Shown: one piece after another, positions 34,652 through 43,670 of the stretch
Numbering within the stretch: position 1 is the stretch's first letter
Layout: the number at the start of each line of letters is the position of its first letter
From: an uncultured Pedosphaera sp.
GTDB lineage: Bacteria > Verrucomicrobiota > Verrucomicrobiia > Limisphaerales > Pedosphaeraceae
DNA length: 64,000 nucleotides
Direction: 5' to 3'
Assembly (NCBI GenBank): GCA_903918755.1
Contig: CAIXFN010000049.1
Coordinates: 1 to 64,000 of the forward strand
Made by a program: the position numbers and the translations under genes
The notes under the pieces: model-generated
Seen by the model: the letters and a program-made list of their open reading frames with translations, nothing else
What the model was told of the DNA's origin: nothing
Databases searched by the model: none

Positions 34652-35974
34652 ATGAACTTTGGCGGCAAAGGTTTTTCAACCGTAACCCAATCGACCATAA
34701 CCCGACGGCATTTTCTGGCGCGATCCGCCTGTGGCGGCTTGCTGACGGCGCTGGCGCCGACCATCATCGCCCGCGCCAGCGCCGCCGATCCCAAGGTTCC
34801 CCTGGCGGAGGCCTTTGACCGGGAGGTGCTGGCTTTCATGGAAGCGCGGAAGGTTCCGGGCGGGGCGCTTGCGGTAGTGAAGGATCAACGGTTGGTTTAT
34901 GCCCGCGGCTATGGTTGGGCGGATCGGGAACGGCAGGAGCCGGTCAAGGCGGAATCGCTCTTTCGCATTGCCAGTATTTCCAAGCCGTTTACGGCGGTGG
35001 GGTTGCTCCAACTGGTGGCGGCGGGAAAGTTGGAACTGGAGCAGCGCGTGTTTGACGTGTTGGACCTGGAAAAAATAGCCAAAGCCGGCAAGTTGGATCC
35101 GCGTTGGCGGGCGATCACCTTGCGCCAACTGCTGCATCATACCGGGGGCTGGGATCGCGATGCGAGTGGTGATCCGATGTTCAAATCGCGGGAGATCGCG
35201 ACCGCGACCGGATCGAGAGCGCCAGCGCAACCGGAAGCGATCATCCGTTTTCAGCTGGGTCGGCCGTTGGATTTTGACCCGGGGACGCGCTATGTGTATT
35301 CGAATTTCGGCTATTGCCTCCTCGGGCGGGTCATCGAGAAGGTGGCAGGGGTGGGCTACGAGCAATTCATGCGCGAACGGGTATTGGCTCCGCTCGGCAT
35401 TACCCGGATGCGGTTGGGGGCCTCGCTGGCGGCGGGTCGGCTGCCAGGGGAGGTGCACTACTACACCCCCCGGGATGAAAAAGGGCGCGCGGTTTTTCCT
35501 GGGGAGAAGAATCCGGTGCCGGTGCCCGATGGTGGATTTTGCCTGGAAGCCATGGATGCGCACGGCGGGTGGTTGGCGTCGGCGGTGGATCTGGCCCGGT
35601 TCGCTGCGGGATTGGATAATCCCCAGCCCATGGCCGGGCTTCCGGATCGGGTGAAGCAGCTTTTGTATGAGCCCCCGGCAGCGCCGGTCAGCCGGCGACC
35701 GGACGGGAGTCTCGCGGATTTTTATTACGGCTGCGGGTGGCTGGTGCGCCCGATCGGCCGGAAGGGCAAGGCAAACTACTGGCACAATGGCAGTCTACCG
35801 GGGACCAGCACCCTGCTGGTTCGGCGGTTCGACGGCTTGAGTTGGGCGGTCCTTTTCAACCAGAGGTCGGAGGATGGCAAACTGCCGGATGGGGCGATCG
35901 ACGCGGCATTGCACCGGGCCGCTGATGCGGTGGCGGCCTGGCCGACGGAGGATTTGTTTCCGCGGCAGCCCTGA
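34652..35974 (+). CDS. Serine hydrolase, beta-lactamase/class C-like
   Basis: A 440-residue serine hydrolase of the beta-lactamase-like fold, with a Tat-type signal (TRRHFLARSACGGLL). The SxxK motif is SISK at 108-111, the YxN motif is YSN in YVYSNFGYCLLG, and HNGSLPGTST stands in for the KTG box. Members act on esters, D-amino peptides or beta-lactams, so the exact reaction is open. It is divergent from the oxidoreductase gene. An in-frame GTG at 34634 would add six residues. Confidence 0.88.
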   Translation: MNFGGKGFSTVTQSTITRRHFLARSACGGLLTALAPTIIARASAADPKVPLAEAFDREVLAFMEARKVPGGALAVVKDQRLVYARGYGWADRERQEPVKAESLFRIASISKPFTAVGLLQLVAAGKLELEQRVFDVLDLEKIAKAGKLDPRWRAITLRQLLHHTGGWDRDASGDPMFKSREIATATGSRAPAQPEAIIRFQLGRPLDFDPGTRYVYSNFGYCLLGRVIEKVAGVGYEQFMRERVLAPLGITRMRLGASLAAGRLPGEVHYYTPRDEKGRAVFPGEKNPVPVPDGGFCLEAMDAHGGWLASAVDLARFAAGLDNPQPMAGLPDRVKQLLYEPPAAPVSRRPDGSLADFYYGCGWLVRPIGRKGKANYWHNGSLPGTSTLLVRRFDGLSWAVLFNQRSEDGKLPDGAIDAALHRAADAVAAWPTEDLFPRQP

Positions 35975-36028
35975 AGTTTCACATTTCCCCGTTTCTCACC
36001 GGGCGAGATTTCGGCGTCCAAACCACTC

Positions 36029-36057
36029 TTGACTTGGCGGGGGGAGTGAAGAAACAT
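36029..36057 (+). promoter_or_regulatory. Candidate promoter of the TPR gene
   Basis: TTGACT (36029-36034), 17 bases, AAACAT (36052-36057), 11 bases before the ATG at 36069. The -35 is strong but the -10 is poor. Confidence 0.4.
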
Positions 36058-36068
36058 GGATTTGCTGT

Positions 36069-36485
36069 ATGCCCGGAAAAACAAGCGCCCGAAAAAAACT
36101 GAGCCGCGGTGAACAAAAGGATCTGGACGTGCGAATCGCCTTCATGGAAGGACTCGTGCGGCGGGATCCGGGGTATGTGGATGCGTTGCAAATCCTGGGG
36201 GATGATTATACCCAGCGCGGCAAATTCGTTGCCGGCCTGAAAATTGACGAGCAATTGGCGCAATTGCGGCCGGACGATGCCATGGTTCAGTATAATCTCG
36301 CTTGCAGTTACTCGCTGACCGGCCAATTTGAGGCCGCTGTGGCCGCGTTGGAACAGGCTTTCCACCTCGGTTACCGGGATTTCAAATGGCTGGCGCAGGA
36401 TCCGGATTTGCAGCCGTTGCGCGCGCATCCGCTCTACAAAAGCATTCGAGCCAAAGTCCGCCGGTTAAAAGCGGAAAAAGCCTGA
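36069..36485 (+). CDS. Small TPR-repeat protein
   Basis: A 138-residue cytoplasmic protein with two TPR-like repeats (YVDALQILGDDYTQRGKFVAG and MVQYNLACSYSLTGQFEAAV), basic at both ends. TPRs bind peptides of other proteins. The end pattern DPDLQPLRAHPLYKSI, seen in many tetratricopeptide proteins, is clear. It precedes mtnA, which has its own promoter, so joint function is not implied. Confidence 0.8.
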   Translation: MPGKTSARKKLSRGEQKDLDVRIAFMEGLVRRDPGYVDALQILGDDYTQRGKFVAGLKIDEQLAQLRPDDAMVQYNLACSYSLTGQFEAAVAALEQAFHLGYRDFKWLAQDPDLQPLRAHPLYKSIRAKVRRLKAEKA

Positions 36486-36501
36486 CTCCGCAAGGGCGGC
36501 T

Positions 36502-36530
36502 TTGACCGCCGGCGGGTGATTGGTTAGCCT
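36502..36530 (+). promoter_or_regulatory. Leaderless-type promoter of mtnA
   Basis: TTGACC (36502-36507), 17 bases, TAGCCT (36525-36530), exactly 6 bases before the ATG at 36537. A transcript would start at the initiator codon. Confidence 0.65.
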
Positions 36531-36536
36531 TCTGAC

Positions 36537-37652
36537 ATGAATGTGAGTGTCCGCGGGGTTTCCCGCCATTATCGCACCGTCGCTTTTGACGCCCCCGGCA
36601 ATGCCGTGCGGCTGATTGAGCAACGGTTGTTGCCGCATGATTTCCAGATCGTGGAAACCGCCAATTTCCGGGCCACGGCCCGCGCCATCCGGGACATGGT
36701 GGTGCGCGGGGCGGGGGCCATCGGGGCGACGGCCGCGTATGGCCTGGCCCAGGGTGCCCGGGCGTTCAAGGGGAAGAACCCGGAACGGTTTGAGCGTCAC
36801 ATGGAGACGGTTTACCAGACGCTGAAAGAGGCGCGGCCCACGGCGGTCGATCCGGTAAACGCGATGAACGAGGTGCGCGCAGCCATGCAGCCGGGCGAAA
36901 GCGTTGAAGAAAAGCAGGCCCTGGCCCTGGCCGCGGCGGAGGAATTTGCCCACGCGGATGTGCGCCATTGCGAGGCCATCGGACAGCTCGGCGCAGGCTT
37001 GATCCGCGACGGTATGCGGGTGTTGACGCATTGCAACGCGGGATGGCTGGCGTTTGTGGATATCGGCAGCGCCACCGCACCGATGTATGCGGCGCAGGCG
37101 CAGGGGAAGAAATTTCGGGTGTATTGCGACGAAACCCGGCCCCGCAGTCAGGGGGCCACGCTGACCGCCTGGGAACTGGCGCAGCAGGGGATTGAGCATC
37201 GGATTATCGCGGATAACGCCGCAGGCCATTTCATGCAGCGGGGCGAAATTGACCTGGTGATCGTGGGCAGTGACCGGACGCTGGGGCAGACCGGCGAAGT
37301 GGCCAACAAGATCGGGACGTATACCAAGGCCGTGCTGGCCAAACGGCACGGGATTCCTTTCTACGTGGCGATTCCGCTCTCGACGATTGATTGGAACCTG
37401 GCGTCGGGTTTCGACATTCCGATCGAAGGCCGGCATGAAAGCGAAGTTTTAGGGGCCTGGGGGGTTACCGAGGCGGGTCGTCGGGAGTATGTGCGGGTGG
37501 CGAATCCGGGGAGTTCGGCGGTAAATCCGGGATTCGACGTGACCCCGGCGGAGTTGATCACCGGGATCATCACGCCGGCCGGGATTTTCAAACCGCGGGA
37601 ACTCCGGAAGAAGCGGAAGCAACTGGATGCGATCGGGGGCGGCGGCCGGTAA
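36537..37652 (+). CDS. mtnA: S-methyl-5-thioribose-1-phosphate isomerase
   Basis: A 371-residue isomerase of the methionine salvage pathway that converts methylthioribose-1-phosphate to methylthioribulose-1-phosphate. Conserved parts are RDMVVRGAGAIGATAAYG, LTHCNAGWLA with the catalytic Cys, VYCDETRPRSQGATLTAWEL and VGSDRTLGQTGEVANKIGTY. The family resembles eIF2B subunits but the VRGA and ETRP motifs point to the isomerase. No other salvage genes are adjacent. Confidence 0.95.
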   Translation: MNVSVRGVSRHYRTVAFDAPGNAVRLIEQRLLPHDFQIVETANFRATARAIRDMVVRGAGAIGATAAYGLAQGARAFKGKNPERFERHMETVYQTLKEARPTAVDPVNAMNEVRAAMQPGESVEEKQALALAAAEEFAHADVRHCEAIGQLGAGLIRDGMRVLTHCNAGWLAFVDIGSATAPMYAAQAQGKKFRVYCDETRPRSQGATLTAWELAQQGIEHRIIADNAAGHFMQRGEIDLVIVGSDRTLGQTGEVANKIGTYTKAVLAKRHGIPFYVAIPLSTIDWNLASGFDIPIEGRHESEVLGAWGVTEAGRREYVRVANPGSSAVNPGFDVTPAELITGIITPAGIFKPRELRKKRKQLDAIGGGGR

Positions 37653-37659
37653 CAAAATC

Positions 37660-37687
37660 TTGACCCGGAAGGCGTTAGCCTTAGCAT
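37660..37687 (+). promoter_or_regulatory. Candidate carA promoter
   Basis: TTGACC (37660-37665), 16 bases, TAGCAT (37682-37687), 33 bases before the ATG at 37721. AGGAAG lies in the leader. Confidence 0.5.
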
Positions 37688-37720
37688 GGCGCGCGGCAGG
37701 AAGATGGCGGTTGGTAGCAA

Positions 37721-38881
37721 ATGATGAAAGCAATTTTAGCATTGGAAGACGGATCGGTGTTTCACGGCACAGGTTTTGGCGCGCCCGCGTCGGCCTGTGG
37801 CGAGGTTTGCTTCAACACGTCCATGACGGGTTACCAGGAAATCCTCACGGATCCCTCCTACAAGGGGCAGATCGTGGTGATGACCTACCCGTTGATCGGG
37901 AATTACGGGGTGAACACCCAGGATGTGGAATCCTGGCGGCCGCATGCCGCCGGTTTTGTGATCCGCGAATTGTCCCCGGTGGTGAGCAATTGGCGGGCGG
38001 ATGCTTCGCTGGGGGATTATTTGCAGCAAAACGGTATTCCGGGCATTCAGGGGATCGACACGCGGGCCTTGACCAAGAAACTGCGGGTGCGCGGGGCGTT
38101 GAACGGATTTATCACCACCGAGGCCATGACGGACGCGGAGGCGGTGGACCGGGCGCGGCAATGGCCCGGATTGGTGGGGGTGGATTACGTGAAGGAAGTC
38201 ACCCACAAGCTGCCCTTCCGGTGGGATGAAAAGGACGAGCAAAGCGCCAGTTTCAACCTGATGCGGGGTTTGCAAGTCGCTGAACCGCGGCAGGTGCGGG
38301 ATCCGCTGCCGGCGGCGGATATTCCGATCGTGGCCTTCGATTTCGGGATGAAGTACAACATTTTGCGCCGTCTGCGCCAGCAGGGATTCCAGGTGCAGGT
38401 GGTGCCGGCCACGGCGACCGCCGCCGAGGCGCTGGCTTATCGGCCGGCGGGGATTTTCCTGTCCAATGGCCCGGGGGATCCCGCGGCGCTGGGTTACGCG
38501 GTTAATACCGTGCGGGAACTGGTGAACACCGGCATCCCCATCTTCGGCATCTGCCTCGGGCACCAAATCCTGGGCCAGGCTTTTGGCGGCAAGACTTTCA
38601 AGTTGAAATTCGGACACCGGGGGGCAAACCAGCCGGTGAAAGATCTGACGTCGGGACGGGTGGAGATCACGTCCCAGAATCACGGATTCGCAGTGGACCC
38701 CACGTCGCTGCCGTCCGAGGTGGCGGTGGATCGCATCAATTTGAATGATCAAACGGTGGAAGGAATGCGGCACCAGCGCCGGCCGGTATTCTGTGTGCAG
38801 TATCACCCGGAGGCATCGCCGGGACCACATGATTCCACCCCGTTGTTCGGGGAATTCCGCGCTTTGATCGAAAAACGATAA
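37721..38881 (+). CDS. carA: Carbamoyl-phosphate synthase small subunit
   Basis: A 386-residue glutamine amidotransferase that supplies ammonia to the large subunit CarB for arginine and pyrimidine synthesis. The N-terminal domain has [17 protein letters not shown]; the amidotransferase domain has [10 protein letters not shown] with the nucleophilic Cys near residue 278 and [13 protein letters not shown] with the His/Glu partners. The gene has its own promoter 33 bases upstream. carB is not in the window. Start 37721 or the adjacent ATG at 37724. Confidence 0.97.
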   Translation: MMKAILALEDGSVFHGTGFGAPASACGEVCFNTSMTGYQEILTDPSYKGQIVVMTYPLIGNYGVNTQDVESWRPHAAGFVIRELSPVVSNWRADASLGDYLQQNGIPGIQGIDTRALTKKLRVRGALNGFITTEAMTDAEAVDRARQWPGLVGVDYVKEVTHKLPFRWDEKDEQSASFNLMRGLQVAEPRQVRDPLPAADIPIVAFDFGMKYNILRRLRQQGFQVQVVPATATAAEALAYRPAGIFLSNGPGDPAALGYAVNTVRELVNTGIPIFGICLGHQILGQAFGGKTFKLKFGHRGANQPVKDLTSGRVEITSQNHGFAVDPTSLPSEVAVDRINLNDQTVEGMRHQRRPVFCVQYHPEASPGPHDSTPLFGEFRALIEKR

Positions 38882-38910
38882 CGTAACTCCGGCCGGTTCC
38901 AGAAATCCAA

Positions 38911-38938
38911 TTGACTTGGCTGGCCGGGTGGGGATAAT
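38911..38938 (+). promoter_or_regulatory. Promoter of the FHA gene
   Basis: TTGACT (38911-38916), 16 bases, GATAAT (38933-38938), 20 bases before the ATG at 38959. Confidence 0.6.
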
Positions 38939-38958
38939 CGGGCAACAGAATCAAGTAT

Positions 38959-39480
38959 ATGGCCAAACTTGTAGTGCTTAGTGAAGGAATGACGGGTCAG
39001 GCGTATGAGCTGAAGGTGGATAAAACCACCATTGGCCGGGTGGATGACAATACCTTTCCCGTCGCGCACCCGTCAGTTTCGAGCCATCATTGCGAGGTCC
39101 TGCTCAAGGGCAACGATGTCGTCATCAAGGACTTGAATTCGACCAACGGCACCTTCATCAATAACCAGCAGGTGACCGGGGAAGCCGTACTCAAAGCGGG
39201 CCAGATTTTGCGCTTGGGTCAGGTGGAAATCCGTTTGGAAGCCCCGGGCGCCACGCCTTCGGCCAAGCGACCGGTGGATTCCACGATGGTCATTCCCAAA
39301 GGGGTGAGCCTGCAACAATTGGAGCAGGGACCCGGGCAGTTGGACACGGCCAAGACGGGCTTTACCAAGAAGGACGACAAGTCCAAAAAGCTCTTGATCA
39401 TCGGCCTCAGTGCTTTCGCCTTGGTCATCATCAGCGTGTTCGTTTATATTCTGGTGAGCCAGGTGCAGGCGCCGCACTGA
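38959..39480 (+). CDS. FHA-domain protein with C-terminal membrane anchor
   Basis: A 173-residue protein. Residues 4-95 form a forkhead-associated domain (TIGRVDDNTFPVAHPSVSSHHC, DLNSTNGTFINN), which binds phosphothreonine peptides. After a Ser/Lys-rich linker, a hydrophobic helix (LLIIGLSAFALVIISVFVYI) ends the protein, so the FHA domain faces the cytoplasm. A signalling role through Ser/Thr kinases is likely; no kinase is nearby. It lies convergent with hemB. Confidence 0.9.
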   Translation: MAKLVVLSEGMTGQAYELKVDKTTIGRVDDNTFPVAHPSVSSHHCEVLLKGNDVVIKDLNSTNGTFINNQQVTGEAVLKAGQILRLGQVEIRLEAPGATPSAKRPVDSTMVIPKGVSLQQLEQGPGQLDTAKTGFTKKDDKSKKLLIIGLSAFALVIISVFVYILVSQVQAPH

Positions 39481-39596
39481 GCGTGGCGCGGATGGCCCGG
39501 GGGGAGGAATTTCTGAGGGCGGCGAAAATTTAGCCACCGGTTCACTTCCTGGCAGGGCAGTGGATCGGTGGTTTTGCTTTGTGGCGGCAGGGAAAC

Positions 39597-40604
<1,008 letters not shown>

Positions 40605-40610
40605 GGGCGC

Positions 40611-40638
40611 ATTCTAATTTCAAACCGTCGGGTGCAAA
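40611..40638 (-). promoter_or_regulatory. Leaderless-type promoter of hemB
   Basis: TTTGCA (40638-40633), 16 bases, TAGAAT (40616-40611), 6 bases before the ATG at 40604. The nested inverted repeat at 40639-40693 begins directly upstream of the -35. Confidence 0.6.
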
Positions 40639-40693
40639 GCGCAAAATTGGCATTTTCCCAACCCCAATAAGTCGGGGTTGGGTGAATTTGCGC
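40639..40693. repeat. Nested inverted repeat in the hemB/GH32 divergent gap
   Basis: Outer arms GCGCAAAATT (40639-40648) and AATTTGCGC (40685-40693) enclose a perfect inner stem CCCAACCCC (40657-40665) and GGGGTTGGG (40674-40682). It abuts the hemB -35 box. It could be an operator for a dimeric regulator or a terminator-like barrier between divergent transcripts. Confidence 0.5.
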
Positions 40694-40795
40694 CACTCCC
40701 CGCCGCGTCCAACCTGCTCCAGCAGGTAAATCTGGCGCGAGCAGTCCGAATGGAGCTAACCTGCCGGCATCGGATGGCCTGATTTTCCGGGGCTT

Positions 40796-42856
40796 ATGAG
40801 ATTGATTATGAAAATCCTAATCTGGGGGTGGCTGTTGGTGGGGGTAGTGGTTTTTTCGGGTCAGTCGGCGCCGGCGCGCAGTGACAAGACATTGGTGGCC
40901 TGGGTCAGCCTGGCGAACACCACCCAGCAGGGGGGCAGCGCGCTGACGATCCAGCGGGGGGACCAATTTGACGGGATTGTCTTTGGCGAGCGTCAGCCCG
41001 GCATCTGGATGGCGGGCAGCGATTTTTACCGGCGGACCCAGATGGATCCGCCCGCGCAGCCGGCGGAGGCCGCGGACAGCCAGACGTTGATTCAGATGGC
41101 GATTGTGTATGCGGGCGAGCGAATCACCCTTTACCGCAATGGAATTCCCGGGCCGTCGTACGCCGCGAAAAATGTGGACCTCCTGACATTCAAGGATAAT
41201 CAGGCGGTTTTTGGCTTGCGGCACGAAGGAGCGAGTGCGGGCGGTTATTTGCGCGGCACGATCGCGGATGCGCGAATTTATGCCCAGGCGTTGAGTGTCG
41301 AAGAAATCCGGAAACTGGAGTTGAAGCGGGAGTCTGCGATTAAGCCTTACGCGTGGTGGACCTTTGAGTCCGGGCGGGAGACGGACCGGATGGGCCGGTT
41401 CCCGGTAAACAATCTGGATGGGGGAGCGCGAATTGAAGGCGGTCGCCTGGTGCTGGACGGCGTCGCTGCGTCCTTGATCGCCGCGGATCATAAGCTGCCC
41501 GGCGCCGGTGAATTGGTGTTTGAAACTCCGGCCATGCCCGCGGATCCGCCGGACGATTGGCTTACTTTTCATCTGTTGCATCCCGGTCCGGGTGGCGCGA
41601 TGCCCGGGGATCCCAATTGCGCCTTCTATTGGCAGGGGCGTTACCACCTGCATTACATTTATAATCACCGCAATGGCTTTGCCTTTGCCCATGTTTCCAG
41701 TACGGACATGGTGCATTGGAAATGGCATCCGACGACCCTTTTTCCCAAAACCACTGGGCACGGAATGTTCAGCGGCACGGGTTTCATCACCAAGGAGGGC
41801 CGTCCGGCCATCATCTATCACGGGCAGGGATCGGGTCGCAACCAACTGGCGTTCGCGTTGGATGATCAATTGGAACAATGGACCAAGCCAGTGCCGATTG
41901 AACCGCGGGACGCGGACGGGCACGAACCCAAGATGAACCATTGGGATCCGGATTGCTGGCGGAACGGGGTGGATTACTACGCGATCAGCGGCGGCTCGAA
42001 TCCCAGTTTGCTGAAATCAGCGAATCTCAAAGACTGGCGCTTTCTGGGGCCGCTGCTCAGCGACGACTATCCGGCCAATCTGGGCGTGCCGAAAGGCGAA
42101 GACATTTCCTGCGCGAACATGTTTCGCCTCGGTAACAAATGGATGCTGCTGTGCATCAGCCATCAATTGGGTTGCCGGTATTACCTCGGGGATTTCAAGG
42201 CGGAGAAGTATTTGCCGGAATTTCAGGCGTTGATGAGTTGGAACGGTCGGAATTTCTTCGCGCCGGAATCGGTGCTGACGGCGGACCGTCGACGGGTGAT
42301 GTGGGCCTGGTTGATCGATCTGCCGGTGGCCCCGTGCGGGGTGCAATCGCTGCCGCGCGAGTTGGAATTGCCGGCGGACGGCGTCCTGCGGATCCGCCCG
42401 CTGCGGGAACTTCACGGGCTGCGGCGGGATCCGCGGGAGGTGACCGATCTGCCGGTAAAGGCGGGCCTGGCCGCCCGGGTAGAGGGGTTTGCGGGCAATA
42501 CGCAGGAACTGAATCTGATCTTCGAAAATTCGCCGGCGAAGGAAGTGGGAGTGGATGTCCTGCTGGACCGGGCAGGTACCAACGGAGTGCGGGTGGCGTA
42601 CGAGGCGGACACCAAGACCTTGCGGGTCGGCACGGTGCGGGCGCCCTTTGAACTGAAACCGGGGGAGAGCCTGAACTTGCGCGTCTTCATCGACAAGAAC
42701 CTGGTGGAAGTTTTCGCGAATGAACGGCAGGCGGCGGTTTCCGCGGGCAAATATGAGCCGGAAAACACCGGCATTAGTTTTATCAGCCGAGGCGGCGACG
42801 CCATGGTGAAGCGCGCCACGGCCTGGCGGATGGCTTCGATTTATGCATCCAAATAA
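40796..42856 (+). CDS. Secreted GH32-like glycoside hydrolase with N-terminal LamG-type domain
   Basis: A 686-residue secreted protein. After a signal peptide, residues about 28-185 resemble a concanavalin/LamG-type carbohydrate-binding domain (GYLRGTIADARIYAQALSVEE). The catalytic five-bladed part resembles GH32 invertase/levanase proteins: GDPNCAFYWQGRYHLHYIYN (catalytic Asp in DPN), NHWDPDCWR where others have RDP, and GEDISCANMF in the region of the WEC acid/base motif, so the active site is non-canonical. A C-terminal beta-sandwich (LNLRVFIDKNLVEVFANER) is typical of GH32. Substrate is likely a fructan or related glycan, unproven. An ATG at 40808 is also possible. Confidence 0.82.
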   Translation: MRLIMKILIWGWLLVGVVVFSGQSAPARSDKTLVAWVSLANTTQQGGSALTIQRGDQFDGIVFGERQPGIWMAGSDFYRRTQMDPPAQPAEAADSQTLIQMAIVYAGERITLYRNGIPGPSYAAKNVDLLTFKDNQAVFGLRHEGASAGGYLRGTIADARIYAQALSVEEIRKLELKRESAIKPYAWWTFESGRETDRMGRFPVNNLDGGARIEGGRLVLDGVAASLIAADHKLPGAGELVFETPAMPADPPDDWLTFHLLHPGPGGAMPGDPNCAFYWQGRYHLHYIYNHRNGFAFAHVSSTDMVHWKWHPTTLFPKTTGHGMFSGTGFITKEGRPAIIYHGQGSGRNQLAFALDDQLEQWTKPVPIEPRDADGHEPKMNHWDPDCWRNGVDYYAISGGSNPSLLKSANLKDWRFLGPLLSDDYPANLGVPKGEDISCANMFRLGNKWMLLCISHQLGCRYYLGDFKAEKYLPEFQALMSWNGRNFFAPESVLTADRRRVMWAWLIDLPVAPCGVQSLPRELELPADGVLRIRPLRELHGLRRDPREVTDLPVKAGLAARVEGFAGNTQELNLIFENSPAKEVGVDVLLDRAGTNGVRVAYEADTKTLRVGTVRAPFELKPGESLNLRVFIDKNLVEVFANERQAAVSAGKYEPENTGISFISRGGDAMVKRATAWRMASIYASK

Positions 42857-42863
42857 ACTGACA

Positions 42864-43670
42864 ATGAACTCTCCTCACTGGTTCCATTCGCGGGCGAAAT
42901 ATGGATTGCTCGGTTTGTTGCTCGGGATCGGGTTGACTGTCCCCGCGCGCGGGCAAACCCCCGCGGTCGGCATTGTGGCCATTCAACCACCGGAGCAGGA
43001 TTTTTTTGCTAAGCGCCTGGATTATGAAGGGATTGCCATCAAGGCCCCGGTGGTGGTGGTGGATGCCGCCCTATTCGCGGCGCGGGATCGGCTGTCCCGG
43101 ATGATGACCAACCTCCCTTCGGTGCGGGCGAAATTGCGCGCGGCCGGGGCGGAATTGCAGATCATCGGGCGCGACCAGGTGACTACGGATTTGCCGGATT
43201 GGCGGCAGGACAAAGGCAAAAAGTTGGCGGAATACAACGGCCTGACCCGCGATGAGCGGACGCGGGGGATGGGCGGCTTGCACACCTCTTGCGGAGAGGA
43301 AAACCTGTTGCTCCTGGCGCAGGATCGCTACCGGGGGCGGGACATTTGCATTCACGAATTTGCGCATAACATCCTCGGCCACGGGGTTTCGCGCACGGTG
43401 CGCGAAAAGGTGCGGGCGCAGTACCGGCGTTCCCTGGATCAGGGATTGTGGACGGGATCGTATGCGGCCACGAATTTCGACGAGTTTTTCGCGGAATTGA
43501 CCATGTGGCATTTCGGCACGCACGGCGATATGGGGATGAAGGGCACGAAGCCTGCCAATGGCCCGGACGGGTTGCGGGCCTATGATTCCGAAGCCGCCAC
43601 CTTGCTGGACGACTTTTACAGCGGCCGTTTGGAAACCGTTACCGAAACTCCCACCCCCAAGAATCCATGA
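42864..43670 (+). CDS. Secreted zinc-metallopeptidase-like protein
   Basis: A 268-residue protein with a signal peptide (GLLGLLLGIGLTVPARG). HEFAH, in RDICIHEFAHNILGHGV, is a thermolysin-type zinc motif and a downstream Glu lies in NFDEFFAELTMWHFGTHGD, as in gluzincins. The conserved GMGGLHTSCGEENLLLLAQD precedes it. I know of similar unnamed proteins in this phylum but no experimental function. It follows the GH32 gene by 7 bases using ATG 42864 (ATG 42843 would overlap that gene) and overlaps the GH127 gene by ATGA, so it belongs to a glycan operon. Confidence 0.7.
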   Translation: MNSPHWFHSRAKYGLLGLLLGIGLTVPARGQTPAVGIVAIQPPEQDFFAKRLDYEGIAIKAPVVVVDAALFAARDRLSRMMTNLPSVRAKLRAAGAELQIIGRDQVTTDLPDWRQDKGKKLAEYNGLTRDERTRGMGGLHTSCGEENLLLLAQDRYRGRDICIHEFAHNILGHGVSRTVREKVRAQYRRSLDQGLWTGSYAATNFDEFFAELTMWHFGTHGDMGMKGTKPANGPDGLRAYDSEAATLLDDFYSGRLETVTETPTPKNP

